Shown here: one piece after another, positions 16,376 through 25,619 of the stretch
Layout: each line of letters starts with the position of its first letter
How positions within the stretch are numbered: position 1 is the first letter of the stretch
Assembly: GCA_964577375.1 (NCBI GenBank)
Contig: CAZNYW010000002.1
Coordinates: forward strand, 62,001 to 126,000
Source: DATKUC01 sp964577375
GTDB taxonomy: Bacteria; Spirochaetota; Spirochaetia; DSM-27196; DATKUC01
Direction: 5' to 3'
DNA length: 64,000 nucleotides
Notes under the pieces: generated by a model
What the model was told of the DNA's origin: nothing
Databases searched by the model: none
What the model saw: only the letters and a program-made list of their open reading frames with translations
Translations under genes and position numbers: made by a program

Positions 16376-16396
16376 TCGCGGAACGGCCGGAGTGGT

Positions 16397-18238
16397 ATGA
16401 AAAAACGTGTACCGTCAAACTCCCTCAGCTTCTTTGTCTCGTTGATCCTGTGTGCAGCCGCTGTGCTTCTGGGCGCGCAGAATGCCCCGACGGCCTCTCG
16501 GAGCCCGGGTGATTCGGCGGCGGCACCGGTTTCGAAGCTGAACGACGAAGTCGGAAACGGCACTGCAGGTGCGGCCAGAGCGGGAATTCCGGTCAAGCCG
16601 CTTCCCGACGGCGCATATCCGGGTGAGTTCTGGGCGCCGGGTACCGACGAGCAGGTCGCCGACCGCCTGCTTTCAGCGATGACCGACCAGGAGGTGGTCG
16701 CCCAGGTATTCCTGGTGGGATGGCCGACGGAGCGGCCGTCGGCGGGCATCATGGACTGGATTCGGTCGCGCGGTATCGGCGGCGTGAAGGTGTTTGGCTG
16801 GAACGGCGACAATCCCGACATCCTCGCGGGCACCATTGGCACCTTTCAGACCGCGGCAATCAACGATCACCACGGTGTACCCCTTCTGGTGGCAACAGAC
16901 CAGGAGGGTGGCATCGTTCGCCACATCCGCGGCGATACCTCCATCACTCCGGGCAATATGGCGATTGGGGCGAGCGGACTGCCCTACGACGCCTATCGCA
17001 CCGGCTTCTACATCGGGCGAGAGCTGCGGGCAATCGGGGTCAATATGAACTTCGCACCCGATGTGGATGTCACGGTGAATCCCAAGGATCGCGTGATTGG
17101 ACCCCGTGCGTTCTCGAGTGATCCGGTGAAGGTCGGCATCCTGGGAGTCTCCTACATGAAGGGTCTCGAGCAGGCTCACGTGATAGCGACTGCGAAGCAT
17201 TTTCCGGGCCACGGGAACGCGGAGGGTGATTCGCACGGAATGCTGCCTGTTATCCAGGACAGTTTCGATACTGTCTGGAATCGCGACCTTGTCCCCTACC
17301 GGATGATGATCCAGGACGGGCTTCCGGCTATCCTCGGGGGCCACCTGAACTTTCCAAAGATCACCGGGAACGACATACCGGCCTCGCTCTCCCGATATTT
17401 CAAGACTGTCGTTATGAGGGAAGACCTCGGTTTCAAAGGCATCGTCATTACCGACGACATGTACATGGAGGGTGCGTTGATCTACGGGGACCGGCATCAC
17501 CTCACCTTCGGTCAGCTCTGCCTGACCGCCCTGCTGGCAGGCAACGACATGATCATGCTGTCCCGGACTCCCGGGATCAACGACGAGGTATGGCGAACGA
17601 TCTACGGTGCCTATGAACAGGATCCCGCGATCCGCACGCTGATTCGCAATGCTGTCCGCCGAATTCTGCTCACCAAGTTGAAGTATCTCAAACCCAATGA
17701 CCGGGTCCCCTTTGTACCGGACGTCGCCGCGCTGAAGAAGGCGCTGCCGGACCGCGAGGGCGAACGCTTCTTCCGCGATCAGGCCGCACGGGGCGTCACA
17801 GTGATTCGAGGCGAGGGGCTGCCGCTCGCGGCGGCGGCCGGACGAAAGATACTCCTTGCAGGCGACGATTCGGCCTTCCTGCGCACAGGAAAGAGGACCT
17901 ATCCGAAAGCCGACGAGTTCGCATTCAATTCCACCGCGCAGGCTGCCTCACTTGCGGCGACCGCCCGGAAATACGATACGGTGATATTCTGTCTGTCCGA
18001 TCCCTACACTATAGATCTGCTCAAGGCACTGCAGAACGGACCTGCTCACGTTATAGTGTTTTCGGTGCTCACGCCGATGTACCTGCGAGAGGTCCCCTGG
18101 GTAACTTCCGCCATTGCCGTCTACGGATGGGGAATCGAATCCTATGATGCAGGATTTGCCGCGCTGCAGGGTGACTACAGACCGACGGGAAAGCTTCCGA
18201 TCGATATCGGCTGGAAAGGACAGAAAACCGGGCCGTGA
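16397..18238 (+). CDS. Secreted glycoside hydrolase family 3, beta-N-acetylhexosaminidase-like
   Basis: 613 aa. An N-terminal signal peptide (MKKRVPSNSL, then a hydrophobic core to about residue 27) ends near LLGAQ, so it is periplasmic or secreted. The GH3 barrel has VATDQEGGIVRH (about 166-176), the NagZ-type KHFPGHG at 267-273 with DSH at 278-280 (acid/base His), and ITDDMYMEGA at 351-360 holding the nucleophile Asp. A C-terminal domain of about 150 residues follows, as in two-domain NagZ enzymes of Gram-positives. It likely removes GlcNAc from muropeptides or other glycans. GGAG precedes the start. Its stop overlaps the next gene as GTGA. Confidence 0.88.
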   Translation: MKKRVPSNSLSFFVSLILCAAAVLLGAQNAPTASRSPGDSAAAPVSKLNDEVGNGTAGAARAGIPVKPLPDGAYPGEFWAPGTDEQVADRLLSAMTDQEVVAQVFLVGWPTERPSAGIMDWIRSRGIGGVKVFGWNGDNPDILAGTIGTFQTAAINDHHGVPLLVATDQEGGIVRHIRGDTSITPGNMAIGASGLPYDAYRTGFYIGRELRAIGVNMNFAPDVDVTVNPKDRVIGPRAFSSDPVKVGILGVSYMKGLEQAHVIATAKHFPGHGNAEGDSHGMLPVIQDSFDTVWNRDLVPYRMMIQDGLPAILGGHLNFPKITGNDIPASLSRYFKTVVMREDLGFKGIVITDDMYMEGALIYGDRHHLTFGQLCLTALLAGNDMIMLSRTPGINDEVWRTIYGAYEQDPAIRTLIRNAVRRILLTKLKYLKPNDRVPFVPDVAALKKALPDREGERFFRDQAARGVTVIRGEGLPLAAAAGRKILLAGDDSAFLRTGKRTYPKADEFAFNSTAQAASLAATARKYDTVIFCLSDPYTIDLLKALQNGPAHVIVFSVLTPMYLREVPWVTSAIAVYGWGIESYDAGFAALQGDYRPTGKLPIDIGWKGQKTGP

Positions 18239-19104
18239 ACTGGAAACTGCTGCACGAAGAGTCATTTCCCGAGCTCATCTCTTATCTTGCTCCGCTCGAA
18301 TGGGGGTGCGTCTCTTTCACATCGCGTCTCCTTCGCGACGGCACCCCTGAGCTGCCGCCCCGACGCGCTGCGCGGATCTCCGTCTGTCCGGCACAGGACG
18401 GCGAAAAGTCGCGCATAACCGCAGCGGTTCTGCAGACGAGTTACGGTTTCTTCTACCCGGTATTCAACGGTGCAGACATCGCCGCCGACCGCTGGACGGG
18501 AAGCGAGCTGCGGCGAGTGCTCAGGCTGACCACCGCGCGCGTTCACTCGATCATGGGAAGACGCCGTGACGTGGAAATGCTCCAGGGGCTCATAGCAAAA
18601 CGGCCGGTCCACACCATCGAGTACTATCTGATGGTGCAGGAGCGAAAGGGGAGCTACGATTCGTCGCGGCTTCCGGACGGGCTGACTCTCCGCCGGGCGA
18701 CGGTAAAGGATGCAAAATACCTCTTTCCCCTTCAGCGCGCCTACGAGAAAGAGGAGGTGCTTCTGCCCGGCGACAGATTTGACTCCGCGACCTGCCTCCA
18801 CCATCTGAGCAGCAGCCTCCTCGATCAACTCATCTACGTCGCTGAGCTCGACGGTCAGCCGGTCGCGAAGGCGGGCACAAACGCCCGGGGATTCAGATTT
18901 GACCAGATCGGGGGCGTGTTCACCCGGCCGGAACTGCGCGGAAGGAGCATCGGGGCAGCCCTGATGACGCGGCTGATGGTCGACCTGAACCGGTCCGACC
19001 GGGTTTGCTGTCTGTTCGTGAAACAGCACAATTCCCCTGCTATAGCCATGTACACTCGTCTTGGATATCTTATTCGCGACGAATTCCGTATCATCTACTA
19101 CTAG
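18235..19104 (+). CDS. GNAT-family N-acetyltransferase
   Basis: 289 aa from GTG 18235, overlapping the GH3 stop by 4 bases. The C-terminal half is a GNAT domain: acceptor region LRRATVKDAKYLFPLQRAYEKEEVL, beta4 GGVFTRPELRGRSIGAALMTRLM with the acetyl-CoA pyrophosphate loop (R-G-x-x-I-G-A), and VKQHNSPAIAMYTRLGY. The N-terminal 130 residues form a separate domain with no clear family. The substrate is unknown. Coupling to a hexosaminidase hints at a cell-wall or sugar-related role, but this is inference. Confidence 0.8.
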   Translation: MNWKLLHEESFPELISYLAPLEWGCVSFTSRLLRDGTPELPPRRAARISVCPAQDGEKSRITAAVLQTSYGFFYPVFNGADIAADRWTGSELRRVLRLTTARVHSIMGRRRDVEMLQGLIAKRPVHTIEYYLMVQERKGSYDSSRLPDGLTLRRATVKDAKYLFPLQRAYEKEEVLLPGDRFDSATCLHHLSSSLLDQLIYVAELDGQPVAKAGTNARGFRFDQIGGVFTRPELRGRSIGAALMTRLMVDLNRSDRVCCLFVKQHNSPAIAMYTRLGYLIRDEFRIIYY

Positions 19105-19116
19105 CCGGAGGATCGA

Positions 19117-20676
19117 ATGGCAAGGAGTGAACCGCTCAAAATTCTGATGGTAACAAGCGAAGCCGTTCCGTTCGCAAAGACCGGCGGACTCGCCGACATG
19201 GTAACAACGCTTTCGGCGGAGCTCGCGCGTATGGGTCACGACGTGCGAATCGTGATGCCGCGCTACTACTTCATTCCCCGTGATCGACTCTTCAAGCACT
19301 GGCTTCCCCTCGGCGTTCCCCTTGGAGACGACGAGCACTGGAGCGGCCTTTTCGAGTCCAAGCTTCCCGGCACGGAAATTCCGGTCTACTTCGTCGATTA
19401 CGAGGAGCTCTACGGAAGAGACGGCGTGTACGGAACAAAGTCCGTGCCCTTTTTTGCGGACAACGCGCTGCGTTTCGCCCACCTTTCCAAGGCGGCGCTT
19501 CAGATGTGCCGTTACCTTCGATGGACGCCGGACATCTTTCATGTACACGATTGGCCGACCGCCCTGGTCCCGGTCTATCTCAAGGACGAAGCGGGGGCCT
19601 ATCCGTTCGCGGAAACGGCCTCCGTCCTTACGATCCACAATCTCGGGTACCAGGGTATTTTCGGACAGAAGGACTATTTTTCCCTTGGACTCATGCCCGC
19701 GACCTACCAAGACTCAGGGCTCGACGACCACGGCCGGATCAATTTCCTGCAGGCGGGGATTTCCAACGTCGATATGGTCACTACCGTTTCCCCCAATTAT
19801 GCGAAGGAAATCCAGACACCGAAGCATGGGTTTCACCTCGATGAGCTGCTCCGCTCGCGTTCCGCGGACCTCACCGGAATCCTGAATGGAATGGACTACG
19901 ATCTGTGGAATCCGAAGACCGACCCGCTCCTGCCGTTCAACTACTCACGTGAACGGCCGGAGAATAAAGCCCTGGTCAAGACAGTCCTCCAGAAAGAGGC
20001 GGGCCTCGATGTGAACCCGAACACGCCGCTGTTCGGCATCGTTTCCAGACTTGCGGAGCAGAAGGGATTCGACGAGCTCTGCGGTCCGTCCCACGGCTCA
20101 CTCTACGACATCTGCACGAATCTGGATCTGCAGTTCGTCGTGCTCGGAACAGGCGAACCCTGGTGCGAAGAAGAGATCCTGAGACTTTCTCAGCGGCTTC
20201 CCAATCTCAAATCCTTCATCAGATTCGACGAGAGGCTTGCTCACCTCATCGAGGCAGGAAGCGATTTCTTCCTCATGCCTTCGCGCTACGAGCCCTGCGG
20301 CCTCAACCAGATGTACTCGCTGCGATACGGATCCATCCCGATCGTTACGCGCACCGGAGGCCTGGTGGACACGGTCGAGCCCTATACGCCGAAGGGCAGC
20401 GTTGGAACCGGGTTTGTAATCGACGAGGCAAGCCCCGCAGCGATTTACGAGGCGATCGACAATGCCACGCGTGTCTATTACACCAAGAAGGATCACATCC
20501 AGGCGCTCCGCTACCGCGGCATGGGGGTCCGCTTCACCTGGAAGAAATCGGCTGCCGACTACGAAGCGGTCTACCGGGCTGCGCTCAAGAAGCGGCGTAC
20601 CAAACGGAAGGCCAAATCCCCCGCCGGAACGGCCGTGCCGGCGCCCGGAGACGCACCCGCTCAGGGCGTGGAGTAG
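19117..20676 (+). CDS. glgA: Glycogen synthase (ADP-glucose type)
   Basis: 519 aa GT5 glycosyltransferase. The N-terminal ADP-glucose site KTGGLADM is at about 21-28 (family KTGGLADV). Also visible are HVHDWPTALVP, TIHNLGYQG, ILNGMDYDLWNP, VSRLAEQKG, and the C-terminal catalytic block PSRYEPCGLNQMYSLRYGS followed by TRTGGLVDTV. It elongates alpha-1,4-glucan from ADP-glucose, supplied by the glgC product encoded at 24339. A Lys/Arg/Pro/Ala-rich tail of about 30 residues extends beyond the usual end. GGAGG precedes ATG 19117. Confidence 0.95.
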   Translation: MARSEPLKILMVTSEAVPFAKTGGLADMVTTLSAELARMGHDVRIVMPRYYFIPRDRLFKHWLPLGVPLGDDEHWSGLFESKLPGTEIPVYFVDYEELYGRDGVYGTKSVPFFADNALRFAHLSKAALQMCRYLRWTPDIFHVHDWPTALVPVYLKDEAGAYPFAETASVLTIHNLGYQGIFGQKDYFSLGLMPATYQDSGLDDHGRINFLQAGISNVDMVTTVSPNYAKEIQTPKHGFHLDELLRSRSADLTGILNGMDYDLWNPKTDPLLPFNYSRERPENKALVKTVLQKEAGLDVNPNTPLFGIVSRLAEQKGFDELCGPSHGSLYDICTNLDLQFVVLGTGEPWCEEEILRLSQRLPNLKSFIRFDERLAHLIEAGSDFFLMPSRYEPCGLNQMYSLRYGSIPIVTRTGGLVDTVEPYTPKGSVGTGFVIDEASPAAIYEAIDNATRVYYTKKDHIQALRYRGMGVRFTWKKSAADYEAVYRAALKKRRTKRKAKSPAGTAVPAPGDAPAQGVE

Positions 20677-20733
20677 TACCCGAACCACGGCCCCGCGAGG
20701 AATCCCGGCGGCGCGGGAGTGAATCTCGAGCGA

Positions 20734-21924
20734 TCAGCGCGTCCGGTTACCCCCGACCCGCCTCTGAAGCCGCGCCCGCCGGTGGCGAAGAGCATCCTTC
20801 CAGCCGCCAACTCGCTTTTCGGGATAGTCCAGAAGCTGCTCGACGATACTGAGCGCCTCTTCGTGATTTCGCCTCCGATGCTCGAGGATTTTCGCAAGCT
20901 CGATACCCGCAGGGATCGAACCGGTCCGTTCGAACTCGCGCCGCCAGAGCGCCTCGCACGCCGGAATCTCACCCGCGCGCGCGTAGAGCCGCGAAAGAAG
21001 AAAAAGCACGTGCAGCCCGGGGGAAGAACCCTCCGCCAGTGACTCCAGAAGCGCGCGCGCCCGGTCTGGGAATCCACGGCGCAGGAGCAACCGGGCCGAC
21101 TGGTAGCCGTCGATAGCCGCGTCGGGCGGAAACCCTGCAAGATCGGCCTCGATCCGGAGAAGCAGCCGCAGAAGCGAAACTATGTCCTCGAGATGGTGAG
21201 CCGCGACGGGTTCGAGCACCGCAACATCCGCGCCACGAAGAAAATCAAAGAAGAGACCCGGAATCAGGAAGCCGGGGACATCGAGGCTGCGTTCGATTCT
21301 GAGCACCTCGCGCTCGACATCCGAGAGGCTGCAGCTTCCGATTCGGCTTCGATAGAGGCTGCGGGCCGGGTAGAGCAGGTCGAGCTGAGCCGGCAGCTCG
21401 ACTCTCGCACCGTTCATCAGAAAGCGGGTAGACAGCAGATGAGAGTCGAACGCGCGTCCGTTGTAGGAGACCAGCAGCTCGCACTCGCCAAGCAGTGTCA
21501 CAATCCGGGAGACGAATTCGGGCTCCGCAGGATAGTCTCCCAGAAGGAGCTGTTCGACCGTGAACGATTCGCCCGTCACTCGTCCCAGACCGAAGAGAAA
21601 AATGTAACTGCCGGCGCCGCCGGACAGCCCGGTTGTCTCGAGATCGAAGAAGCCGATTCGCGCTGCATCCACGGCGGCCGCTCCGGCCTGCGACCGCGGC
21701 AGAAGAAACGATCGCGATGGAAGTGCCGTTAGATCGGCCGGCCGGGCCCCGGCGGGAAGAGGCAGCTCCGTGACACGCCGGTAGACGAGGGGTGCGACCT
21801 GCTCCCAGCCGTCGAGGTCGCGGCCGGCACGGGACGACGCGGAGGCGACATTTGCCTGCGGTCGGTTCGCCGCATCGACGCCCTCTTTCAGGCGGCGGAG
21901 CCTGTCGTACAGATCAAGACTCAT
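20734..21924 (-). CDS. RNase H-like 3'-5' exonuclease with TPR tail, MrfB/YprB-like
   Basis: 396 aa. The DEDD exonuclease core shows GFFDLETTGLSGG (D and E), LLVSYNGRAFDSHLL (D) and HHLEDIVSLL (H..D) between residues about 90 and 260. The C-terminal 110 residues form TPR-like helices (ARALLESLAEGSSPGLHVLFLLSRLYARAG). This domain order matches Bacillus MrfB (YprB), an exonuclease acting with helicase MrfA in mitomycin C repair independent of UvrABC. The gene overlaps the upstream mrfA-like gene by 11 bases, as a co-translated pair. Confidence 0.85.
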   Translation of the reverse strand: MSLDLYDRLRRLKEGVDAANRPQANVASASSRAGRDLDGWEQVAPLVYRRVTELPLPAGARPADLTALPSRSFLLPRSQAGAAAVDAARIGFFDLETTGLSGGAGSYIFLFGLGRVTGESFTVEQLLLGDYPAEPEFVSRIVTLLGECELLVSYNGRAFDSHLLSTRFLMNGARVELPAQLDLLYPARSLYRSRIGSCSLSDVEREVLRIERSLDVPGFLIPGLFFDFLRGADVAVLEPVAAHHLEDIVSLLRLLLRIEADLAGFPPDAAIDGYQSARLLLRRGFPDRARALLESLAEGSSPGLHVLFLLSRLYARAGEIPACEALWRREFERTGSIPAGIELAKILEHRRRNHEEALSIVEQLLDYPEKRVGGWKDALRHRRARLQRRVGGNRTR

Positions 21925-24235
21925 GCACCCCCTCCCGGGAGAGCGCGCTGATCCACCCGCTCAGAAACTGGTCGGTGCCGGCTTTGGGGTTGGCGTCGAG
22001 CTCCTCCTGCGGATCCCTCGGACCGACGCAGCTGGGGCACCCCTCCTCGCAGGGGCAGTCGTGAACCAGCTCGTGCGCGGCGCTCAATATCTCGGGAAGC
22101 TTTCCGAGAAAGGCCTCGGACAGGCCGCTGCCGCCGGGATAGGAATCGTAGACGTAGAGCGCAGGCTGCTCAAAGTGGGGATCCCGTACCCGTTCGGCGA
22201 CGCCGATATCACGCGGGTCGCACAGGAGAAAGAAGGGTGCAACATTCTTGATAACGGTGCCGAGGCGCGCGACCACCGCGCCGGTCAATTCCGGGGCGAG
22301 CCGGCCGAGCGCCCCGCCCGACGCGCTCCCCGGGGCGAACAGCAGCACCACGCTGCGCGTATGCATTTCCTCTTCAGGAAGGGATATCTCGCCGTAGCCG
22401 ATGTTCTCGTGCGTATGGAAGCGGATCTTCTTGAACTTCGCCACCTGATTGCGCACGAGGATGTCCCCCACCACCGCGGTGCAGCCCTCCGCTTCTGTTC
22501 GCTCGTCCTCGTTCAGAACCTTTATGTCCCGCTTCACAACCGCGTCGGTGTAGTAGTTGGCCGTCGACTCCTCGACGTAGCAGCGGCGGTTCTCAAGATC
22601 GAGCTGTGTTACGACGAACTGGCTGCCGCGATGGATGTAGATCGCATTGTCGAAGATAAGCTCTTTCGCGCTCGGCCGGTCCATCTCGCCGATGACGGCG
22701 TTACGCCCCTTCGTGGTGTCGATGATGACGACATTGTCCGAGGTGGCGCTTCGCAGGCTCACCTGCTCCGCCGGATATGAACGGTCGGACCAGTAGTACT
22801 TGCCTGCGGACAACCGCACCACTCCGCTCTCCTCGAGGATCTGCAGGCACTGCGGGGTGTCCGGCCCGAAGGCCTCATCGGCGGCAAACGGCAGTTCGAA
22901 CACCGCGCACTTCAGCTGGTCGAGCAGGATGTAGAGATTGTCAGGATCCAGGAAACCGGACTCCGGAGCCCGGCCCAGAAAGTACTCAGGATGTTTGACC
23001 ATGTACTGGTCGAGCGGGCTCGACGAGGAGATCATCACCGCGAGCGACAGATCGCTCCGTCTTCCGGCCCTTCCCGCCTGCTGCCAGCTCGAAGAGATGG
23101 AACCGGGAAAGCCCGCGAGAACCGCGGCATCGAGCCCGCCGATGTCGATGCCCAGCTCCAGCGCGTTCGTCGATACCACGCCACGAATAGAGCCGTCGCG
23201 AAGTCCCCTCTCGATGGCGCGCCGTTCGTTGGGCAGATACCCGCCGCGGTACGGTTCGACCCGGATGCGATCGTTGTCGGTATAGACGTTGGCGAGCGCC
23301 TCGTTTATGTAGCTCGCGATCAGCTCGGTCCGCACGCGTGACCGCGAAAAGACTATGGTCTTGACACCCGCCTTGAGGAGTTTGAGCGCGATCTTCTGCG
23401 ATTCAAGTACGACTCCGCGCCGGATGCCCTGCACGCGGTCGACGAGCGGTGGGTTGTACAGCACAAGGTGTTTCTCTCCGGCCGGCGCTCCGTTGCGATC
23501 GACGAGCTCGGTCTCCTCTTCGATCACCCTGCCGGCGAGCTCGAGCGGATTACCGATAGTCGCCGAGCAGCAGATGAAAAGCGGGTCCGCACCGTAGAAT
23601 CGCGCGATCCGCTTGAGCCGCCGGATCACATTGGTCATGTGCGAGCCGAAGACACCGCGGTAGGTGTGCACTTCGTCAATCACCACGAAGGCGAGATTGC
23701 GCAGAAACTTTATCCACTTCGGATGGTTGGGAAGAATCCCTGCATGAACCATGTCGGGATTGCTGATTATGATCTGGCCGGTCTCGCGCGCCGATACGCG
23801 GACGCTCTGCGGCGTGTCTCCGTCGTAGGTTGAAACCTTCACCGGGAGCGAACCGAAGATGATCGAATCGTTGAGGTCCGCCTGTTGATCCTGCGAAAGC
23901 GCCTTGGTGGGAAAAAGATAGAGAGCCCGTGCATCGGGCCGTTCGAGAAGCGACTGCAGAACCGGCAGATTGTAGCAGAGGGTCTTTCCGGAGGCGGTCG
24001 GCGTGACCACCGTGACGTTCCGTCCACCGCGTGCGAGACAGTAGGTTTCCGCCTGATGGCTATAAAGCCTCGAAACGCCGCGCGACGCGAGCGCCTCCTT
24101 CAGCCGGTAGTCAAGATCATCGGGAAGCGGCGCGTAACTCCCCTCCCTTGGTGGAATCACCTCCCATTTGCCGACGCAGGACATGAAGTCCGGGTCCGCC
24201 TGAAGGCCTTCTAACACGCCTCTCAAGGAATCCAT
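21914..24235 (-). CDS. DEAD/DEAH-box helicase with zinc-binding C-terminal domain, MrfA/YprA-like
   Basis: About 773 aa from ATG 24235 (MDSLRGVLEGLQ); ATG 24253 or 24250 are also possible. Superfamily 2 motifs: Q-motif region LYSHQAETYCLARGG, Walker A TPTASGKT, DEVH in VVIDEVHTYRGVFGS, CCSATIGNP, TNALELGIDIGGLD and QQAGRAGRRSD. The C-terminal MZB/DUF1998-type region ends with four Cys in CPCEEGCPSCVG, the MrfA metal site. Length is close to Bacillus YprA. With the downstream exonuclease it forms a probable DNA-crosslink repair pair. It is divergent from glgC. Confidence 0.88.
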   Translation of the reverse strand: MDSLRGVLEGLQADPDFMSCVGKWEVIPPREGSYAPLPDDLDYRLKEALASRGVSRLYSHQAETYCLARGGRNVTVVTPTASGKTLCYNLPVLQSLLERPDARALYLFPTKALSQDQQADLNDSIIFGSLPVKVSTYDGDTPQSVRVSARETGQIIISNPDMVHAGILPNHPKWIKFLRNLAFVVIDEVHTYRGVFGSHMTNVIRRLKRIARFYGADPLFICCSATIGNPLELAGRVIEEETELVDRNGAPAGEKHLVLYNPPLVDRVQGIRRGVVLESQKIALKLLKAGVKTIVFSRSRVRTELIASYINEALANVYTDNDRIRVEPYRGGYLPNERRAIERGLRDGSIRGVVSTNALELGIDIGGLDAAVLAGFPGSISSSWQQAGRAGRRSDLSLAVMISSSSPLDQYMVKHPEYFLGRAPESGFLDPDNLYILLDQLKCAVFELPFAADEAFGPDTPQCLQILEESGVVRLSAGKYYWSDRSYPAEQVSLRSATSDNVVIIDTTKGRNAVIGEMDRPSAKELIFDNAIYIHRGSQFVVTQLDLENRRCYVEESTANYYTDAVVKRDIKVLNEDERTEAEGCTAVVGDILVRNQVAKFKKIRFHTHENIGYGEISLPEEEMHTRSVVLLFAPGSASGGALGRLAPELTGAVVARLGTVIKNVAPFFLLCDPRDIGVAERVRDPHFEQPALYVYDSYPGGSGLSEAFLGKLPEILSAAHELVHDCPCEEGCPSCVGPRDPQEELDANPKAGTDQFLSGWISALSREGVHES

Positions 24236-24286
24236 ACGGGCTGCGAGCATCATAGCATAAACCGGACCCTTTGTTTCAAGATTTTC

Positions 24287-24315
24287 TTGACCGTTTGGAA
24301 TTCGTTCCATACAAT
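24287..24315 (+). promoter_or_regulatory. Sigma-70 promoter of glgC
   Basis: TTGACC (24287-24292), a 17-base spacer and TACAAT (24310-24315). The start codon follows at 24339 with AAAGGA at 24323-24328, giving a leader of about 17 nt. Confidence 0.7.
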
Positions 24316-24338
24316 TACCAGTAAAGGAATCCCGTGGC

Positions 24339-25619
24339 ATGCCAAAAGTTCTGTCCATCATCATGGGCGGCGGAAAGGGAACGCGCCTGTATCCGCTCAC
24401 CAAAGATCGCGCAAAACCCGCTGTTCCCTTCGGTGCCAGGTATCGCCTGGTGGATATCCCGCTTTCAAACAGCATCAATTCCGGATTCAAACAGATCTAT
24501 GTGCTGACCCAGTTCAATTCAGCGAGCCTCCATCTGCACATTGGACAGACCTATATCTTCGATTCCTTCACGCGCGGCTTCGTCGAGATTCTTGCCGCAG
24601 AGCAGACCTTCGAACACTCCGGCTGGTACGAGGGTACTGCGGATGCGGTCCGCAAGAACTTCATCCATTTCCGTACGCAGGAACCGACGCACTACATAAT
24701 TCTTTCCGGTGACCAGCTCTACCGGATGAACCTCGCGGAGGTGTTCGAAAAGCACGTGGCCAGCGGAGCGGAGGTCAGTGTCGCCGCGACGCCGGTGACG
24801 AGGGAACAGGCGGTCGGATTCGGAATTCTCAAGGCGGACAAGAGCTCACGCATCGACGAGTTCGTGGAGAAGCCTCAGCTCGGAATCGACATCTCCCACC
24901 TGCGCATCCCGCCCGAGATACACCCGAACAGGGAGAAGCTCTCCGTCGGCAAGGAATACCTGGCGAGCATGGGAATCTATATCTTCAACGCCGACGTCCT
25001 CGAGCAGGAACTGGACAACGAGTTCACTGATTTCGGCAAGGAGATAATCCCGCGTGCGATCGAACGCAGAAGCGTCAACACCTACGTGTTCGACGGTTTC
25101 TGGGAAGACATAGGAACGATCAAGTCCTTCTACGAGACCAATCTCAACCTTGCGAGCACTCAGCCCGATTTCAACTTCTACGATGAGGATATGCCGATCT
25201 ACACGCACCGACGCGATCTTCCGGCATCGAAGTTCAACCATTGCACCATGTCTCACGTGCTGGCGGCCGACGGCTGCGTAATCACAAATGCCGCGATTCA
25301 GAACGCAATAATCGGTATCCGAACGTTCGTCGAATCAGAGTGCGATCTCGAGGGTGTGGTCTGCATGGGCGCCGACTACTACGAGACCGATGAAGGCAGA
25401 GCCGAGAACCGGCGGCTGGACAGACCGGACATCGGCATAGGAAAACGCACGCGGGTCCAGCACGCGATCATCGACAAGAACGCAAGGATCGGCGAGGATT
25501 GCAGAATCGGCCTCGACGGGATCGACAGACCGGATGCGGATTTCGACAATTACTATTTTCGTGACGGAATCATCATCATTCCGAAAAACGCGACGATTCA
25601 GCCCGGAACGGTGATCTAG
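24339..25619 (+). CDS. glgC: Glucose-1-phosphate adenylyltransferase (ADP-glucose pyrophosphorylase)
   Basis: 426 aa. The N-terminal nucleotidyltransferase has GGGKGTRLYPLTKDRAKPAV (residues 10-29), then RLVDIPLSNSINSGF, GTADAVRKN and the catalytic-region FGILKADKSSRIDEFVEKP. YVFDGFWEDIGTIKSFYE is also typical. The C-terminal left-handed beta helix with hexapeptide turns (IIDKNARIGEDCRIG) is present. It makes ADP-glucose for GlgA. It is separated from glgA by the mrf-like pair on the other strand, so the two glycogen genes are not one operon. Its 3' end overlaps the convergent NUDIX gene by 4 bases. Confidence 0.95.
   Translation: MPKVLSIIMGGGKGTRLYPLTKDRAKPAVPFGARYRLVDIPLSNSINSGFKQIYVLTQFNSASLHLHIGQTYIFDSFTRGFVEILAAEQTFEHSGWYEGTADAVRKNFIHFRTQEPTHYIILSGDQLYRMNLAEVFEKHVASGAEVSVAATPVTREQAVGFGILKADKSSRIDEFVEKPQLGIDISHLRIPPEIHPNREKLSVGKEYLASMGIYIFNADVLEQELDNEFTDFGKEIIPRAIERRSVNTYVFDGFWEDIGTIKSFYETNLNLASTQPDFNFYDEDMPIYTHRRDLPASKFNHCTMSHVLAADGCVITNAAIQNAIIGIRTFVESECDLEGVVCMGADYYETDEGRAENRRLDRPDIGIGKRTRVQHAIIDKNARIGEDCRIGLDGIDRPDADFDNYYFRDGIIIIPKNATIQPGTVI

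Noticed and set aside
18262..19710. 482-codon minus-strand frame opposite the GNAT gene and glgA
   Set aside because: Both plus-strand proteins have recognisable families; the antisense product is Arg/Val/His-rich without motifs.
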